DNA from: Hymenochaete sp. R1
Lineage: Eukaryota; Basidiomycota; Agaricomycetes; Hymenochaetales; Hymenochaetaceae
Direction of reading: 5' to 3'
Length of the DNA stretch: 64,000 nucleotides
Assembly: GCA_019400425.1 (NCBI GenBank)
Contig: JAFREE010000076.1
Location: forward strand, 53,459 to 117,458
Shown: in pieces, positions 59,397 through 64,000 of the stretch
Position numbering within the stretch: the first letter of the stretch is position 1
Layout: each line of letters begins with the position of its first letter
The notes under the pieces: model-generated
The model's input: the letters and a program-made list of their open reading frames with translations, nothing else
Databases searched by the model: none
Told to the model about the DNA's origin: nothing
Position numbers and translations under genes: made by a program

Positions 59397-60435
59397 TCAG
59401 AACGACACCTTCGCCAACGTCTCGTAGAACGTCTTGCCCTGGATGTTCGCCACCTCGAGCTCAAGCGGCATCGGCTGCCTGCTCCCATCCGTGTTCGCGA
59501 ACGTGCCCGCGCCCCAGGGGCTCCCACCATGCACCTCCGTGACATTCGAGAGCTGGGCGAACGTGTGCTTGTATCCGAGCGGGACGAAGACGATGCCGTG
59601 GTGGACGAGGGTGGAGACCGCGTTTGAGACGGTGGTTTCTTGACCGCCACCGGGGGAAGCGGTGGAGACGAAGATGGAGGCATACTTGCCGGCGAGGGCA
59701 CCTGAGGCCCAGAGTTGGCCGGTTTGGTCGATGAACGACTGTTTGAATTAGGAGGGGACAGCGGATATAAAGGATGGCGGACGGGTGAATGCGCAGGAAC
59801 GAAAATTTGTGAGAAGATAATGCGGAAATGATTTTTTTTGAATCGTTAGAACATTTCTTCCGGGTGATCGCAGCAGGGGTTTCCCTCACCTTCCATTGAC
59901 CCGGGAAGTTACCGTATCTCGTCGGGATACCAAAGATGAATCCGTCGAAGTTGGTGAGGTCGGAGGGCGCGATAATAGGGTAGTTGGGCTTGGGTGGCGC
60001 GTACATCTTGTCGAGGACTTCTTGGGGGAGAGTCTCGGGGATCCTAAACGTGGGTTGTTGTATGCGCGTCAGCGATACTCAACACTTTTCTTGTGTGGGT
60101 AGTACGTACTGGTAGATGGTAACCTTTCCACCTGCGGACTCGACACCAGCCTTGACGGACTCGGCCACTGGAGAGTCATGTCAGTATCAGAAGAAAAACG
60201 CGAGAACGGGTTGAGTGCGTGTGTGGGAGTGAAAGTACTGACTCTTGGCGATGTGACCGTACATGGAGTAGATGATGATAGCGATCTTTGGGGAGGACAT
60301 TTTGTGGTCTAGTGCGAGCTTTGGAGGTGCTGAAGACGAGGAAGAGGAAGGAGCTGGTTTTGAATCCGACTTTGAGCTGCTGGCGTTGTTGTTGGAGGAC
60401 GAGTTCTTTGGCTTTTTAAAGAGAGGGATGCACAT
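59397..60435 (-). CDS. Flavodoxin-like NAD(P)H:quinone oxidoreductase (WrbA/Pst2 type)
   Basis: A 248-residue FMN-dependent quinone reductase from four exons (60435-60243, 60167-60110, 60043-59890, 59738-59397). The flavodoxin-like core begins at residue 46: [20 protein letters not shown] (FMN phosphate loop), [35 protein letters not shown] and [17 protein letters not shown], all typical of the WrbA family and of 1,4-benzoquinone reductases of wood-decay fungi. They reduce quinones by two electrons, limiting redox cycling. The extra N-terminus ([14 protein letters not shown] and a Ser-rich stretch) starts with a cysteine at position 2 followed by lysines. This resembles the lipid-anchored Ycp4/Pst2 proteins of the yeast plasma membrane, but acylation is inference. 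A start at Met46 would remove it. Confidence 0.9.
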
Positions 60436-63400
60436 TGGATGGCTGGCCAGATGAAATGGGTCTACAGATGCAGATCACAGTTTATATAATATTCATCCCT
60501 GGACCCGGCGACAGTCCCGCAGACAGTCCTGGGAACCCGACTTCCTAATATGGGCATATGTCTGACCAATCGCAGCGTCCGTTCACCTCGCTGACTTCTC
60601 CAACAGATTTCCCGTCCGCACGCTCTTTCCTTTTCTCACACTCCGCTTCTCACGGCCTCTCTCCCAGTCCGCTTCCGTCTCGGCCCTGCTCTGTCAACGT
60701 CCCCTCTTACGTAATCATCTCTCTCTTCTTCTCTTCTTTCCCCAAGTAGGAGGAAGACTCTTCTCGCAGCTTCTACCTCAAGAAAGGTACCATCCCGTCA
60801 GTCTCACTTCTAACTTCTTCTTCTTGCTTCTCGCAAATCCCAACCAAATCACACCATCGTTTTGCATTCATTCATTCTTAGCACGGCGTAGCGTAGCCTC
60901 TCTACGACCGCTGCACCCTATCTATCCACATCCACCGCCCATTAATATTAATAACCGTAACCGTAATGCGTCAGCAAACCCGCGTCGCGTCTTACCTCAC
61001 CCTCCCTCCGACTCGGATCCTATCACCAGTCCAGCGCTCAAACGGATTGAATAAGCGACTGACAGACTGACCGACCAACTAACCAACTTACACTGACACT
61101 GGCTTATGCTCGGTCTTAGGGCCTGCCTCTTCAGTCTGAGTCTGAGTCGTGGTCCTGATCATCTCTTTCGCCACACATCACTCTTTCACCCAGCGGTCTT
61201 CAGCGGCGGTACCGCCTCTGCTTCTTTTACCATGCCTACTCCACCTACCCTGCCTTGTCCTATCTACCCCTGCCCGATTCTAATCCAATCCAATCACCAA
61301 AGCAAGCACGCAAGATAGCCTACCGGATGGCGGCATGCTCTGAATTGAGCACCAGCACATAACACACTGCAAGCCGGTGTTGTGCTCCAAGCGGGGATTC
61401 GCAATATGCGTCCGTTTCAAAAATAACTAACTTGAAAGGAGAAGGGGGCCACGATGTGCGCGCACGGATCGCCCACGTTTCCTATCCGTGCCCGTAAACC
61501 CAATAGGACACCGAGCGCTCTTCTCCGTACGTGTACGGTGCTATGATATGCGACGCGCAACATGCTTCACAAAGAGCGCCAGGCCCAGGAGGAGCGAAAT
61601 GCCCGGGCATCAACGGTATTATGGGAGTTGAGCTTGTCCGACGAACATGAACACCGTTCTGAGATGATGCTGGTACAGTTTTGATGGGTGATCCCGTCCT
61701 TTGTTTTTCTGGTCACTGCCTGTGAGCAACAAAACCTACCTTTTGCGTATGGGCGCCACTGTGCCCTTGCTGTTGCGCGTAGCGAGTCGGGACGTTAGTC
61801 ATCGTCGTCGTAAGTTCTCAGACAACGCAGACGACGGGTGACAACGACAGCGACACAGCGACGCCCGGGCCCGGAAACTCGGAGATCAATACAGTACACT
61901 AATCGACTCATCAACTACAATACTATAATAACAGACCGACGAGATCTAACTAGACTTGAAATGGGTCGTCCGCTCTCACCCTCGAGGTGATTCCATTCGG
62001 AACTAGGCCGCGCTGTTCATGTCCGTTCGGTATGTATAATATATTTATAAAAGTGAAAGACGAAAGAGAGTTTCGTGAGCGACTCGGATAGCTGACCTTC
62101 ACACCATGACCCCTTTCTCCATTATCACTCACTGCCTTTCAGTCTCGTGCTCTCCTGCTCTCGTTCCCGGTGCTCTGTCAGCTTGCACCACCACCTACCA
62201 ACCTAACCACTGAGTAATTTACTTACTACTCGCTCAGCAAGACTGAGTACTGCGATTATGCGACTCGGAGGGTCGCATTTTTGGCTTTGTATGTGGCGCA
62301 TGGCGGGCATGAAACATTTGCACAGGGCCTGAATCCCCCAACGGTGAAGAAACTCTTATCGTCAGTAACCTTCAAGTTCGTGCAGAACGAGATTGAAAAG
62401 GGAGAGGTTCGGAATCGCAGCCTCTTCGATCCCTACCAGACATTACCTCGACCTATTCTCCGCGAGCCCCTCTTCCTCGCGTGTCCACTCCCGTCGACAC
62501 ACCACGCACTTGCGCTTGCTATTCACTAATGTTCAATCAGCTCATCCGAATTTTCAGACGACTCTGCTTGGATCGAATTCTTTGGTCTTCAAGGGGGCTT
62601 GAAACCTAATGGCTACTAGTACACGAACTCCGATTAGGAGGATCTACACGGGCGTAAAGGGTGAAATAGTGAAACATTTGTTAAGGTTTTTTGGCCGCGA
62701 CTGCGACTGGCCTTTTATTGTTTCAAGTAGCTCTGTCAAGGCTGCCCGACTTGAAATAGTCATTATTTCCAACTTTTCTCACGCAATACATGTAATTTTA
62801 CTGCGGCTTCCTTCATTTCTTTAAGGATCACAAAACGCCGAGGCTGGCAAGACTGAAGAACGAGGGAAAGCCCATCTCTGCGGGTGCGACGAGCAATCGT
62901 AACAAGTTAAACAACAACATCTTTCGGGCGGGATTCGCTAAAGTCTCCGGATGTCCGGGTTGCCTTATTTGGACTAAGATCGCCGCGACGACCTTCGACT
63001 CGCGTCTTCGGTACGTCGTGACTCTTGCAAGTATGTTATAATGTATACTGATTATATATCTGTAAACTATTTCTCTAATAGCTTATATTATCAACGGAGC
63101 TTTCGTAGCAAAAACCATGCTACGACTCACACCAATGTGCGAGTCGGAGACTGCAGGTGTGTCTTGAACCAGAGGTCCAGAGCCCAGCTACAAAGATTAT
63201 ATCCTGGTGAAAGACGTCGGGATGCACTTTCTAGATTCCGTTACAGCGAGCAAACAAAGACCCCATCGGGCGGCCGGGCTGACGTTGCATTAATATCGAA
63301 CCACTCGTCTAGTAGTGACAACTATTTCAGGTTACAGCCGATTTTATTTAACCCTGGTACGTCCATCCACAATTTTTTTTCTGATATATGGGACATTTCT

Positions 63401-63640
63401 TTATGTTTGACTCTTTCTATGAAGGTGGCCTGGATGCTTCAGGGGTCAAGACCGTTTTTCAGCATGACACTCAATTCCGGTCCACGCCGGGTCCTCAATT
63501 GAGCTCGATTTAGTTGGATTCGATACTCGAGGTGTCGCACAAGCTACACCTCTTATCTCCATTTTTGAAGCTACCATCGAGTTCGGGTCATTGTTCCACG
63601 TTCCAAGCTGCTTGAAAAGGGTCTGGTAGTCGCTCGAAGG
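60436..63640. other. Long region without a supported gene
   Basis: 60560-60760 is pyrimidine-rich on the plus strand and may be a leader. The rest shows only short overlapping frames. I looked for tRNA cloverleaf elements and found none convincing. Confidence 0.45.
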
Positions 63641-63644
63641 TGTC

Positions 63645-63735
63645 GGAGAGCGCTTCAACGCCGAAGGCTGCGAGGGATACGATAACGTTTATGAAGGCAT
63701 CTGGACAGGGGAAGCTGCGATATTGGGGGATTTCG
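63645..63735 (+). pseudogene. Weak protein-kinase N-lobe fragment
   Basis: One plus-strand frame reads GCEGYDNVYEGIWTGEAA, which resembles the glycine-rich loop and following strand of the agaricomycete kinases with GGFGDVYxGxW. It ends at a donor-like GTACGT (63735). No VAIK lysine or later kinase motifs were found, and the window ends 265 bases further on. It may be a relic or chance. Confidence 0.2.
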
Positions 63736-64000
63736 TACGTTTTCCTGAGTCACTCCTACTACCAATATGTATCTAGCATATCTCAATATTGGCGTCATTT
63801 TAGAAAACAGCACGGACTCCAAATTCATCTGCGCGCAGGAGTGAATAACATCGTCGAAAGGGTACGCAAGACTCTGATGCCGCGGCCGTGCGTTGCACGG
63901 ACGGCGGGAACCGCGAGTACGACTAGGGGCGGTCAAAGTTGTGGGAACCACCACCAGAACCGCCTCAGAACCACTTCAAGACGCGCGCACTTCCTTTTTG

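Overview
The window reads as nuclear chromosomal DNA of a filamentous basidiomycete, most likely a mushroom-forming agaricomycete. Nearly every conserved gene is cut by many short introns (mostly 48-110 nt, GT-AG with a few GC-AG), exons can be tiny (12-16 nt), and genes are closely packed on both strands. The content also fits: a Zn2Cys6 regulator, an alternative oxidase, a ricin-B type lectin, an F-box protein with decayed relatives, and a decayed aryl-alcohol dehydrogenase. All gene models were built by hand from reading frames, splice signals and family motifs. No computation or database search was available, so exon borders are predictions.

Layout. 0-10 kb: the C-terminal 801 residues of the DEAH spliceosomal helicase Prp2 (+), the ER nucleotide-sugar/nucleotide transporter HUT1 (+), a STYX-like pseudophosphatase (-), the ribosome-assembly factor RSA3 (-) and an F-box protein (-). 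10-20 kb: a gene-poor stretch holding two decayed F-box tails, a small two-exon hypothetical gene, simple repeats, a single-pass membrane protein with a serine-rich stalk (+), a long pyrimidine-rich tract and a ricin-B lectin (-). 20-49.7 kb: a dense housekeeping block: CWF19-like splicing factor, CLYBL-type CoA lyase, mitochondrial nucleotide/NAD carrier, kinetochore NUF2, a possible PEX8-like protein, a PPPDE-thioredoxin-PUL fusion, mitochondrial ribosomal protein uS12m, a Spo71/Mug56-like PH protein, alternative oxidase, a Zn2Cys6 factor, a Vip1-like RRM protein and a DHX33/Dhr2-like DEAH helicase. 49.7-54 kb: about 4 kb without a convincing intact gene but with an aryl-alcohol dehydrogenase relic. 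54-60.4 kb: SUMO ligase NSE2/MMS21, a SEC14-type lipid-transfer protein and a flavodoxin-like quinone reductase. 60.4-64 kb: no supported gene, only a weak kinase-like fragment at the end.

Functional links. Three gene pairs are divergent with only 159-210 bp between start codons (CWF19L2/CLYBL, NUF2/PEX8-like, PPPDE-Trx-PUL/MRPS12) and probably share promoters. Mitochondrial functions recur (CLYBL, carrier, uS12m, AOX), as do RNA helicase and splicing functions (Prp2, Cwf19, DHX33-like), but I see no dedicated gene cluster, transposon, CRISPR array or convincing tRNA. The most unusual points are the pseudophosphatase whose catalytic arginine is a leucine, the three-domain PPPDE-Trx-PUL protein, recurrent GC-AG introns, micro-exons, and gene relics confined to the gene-poor stretches.
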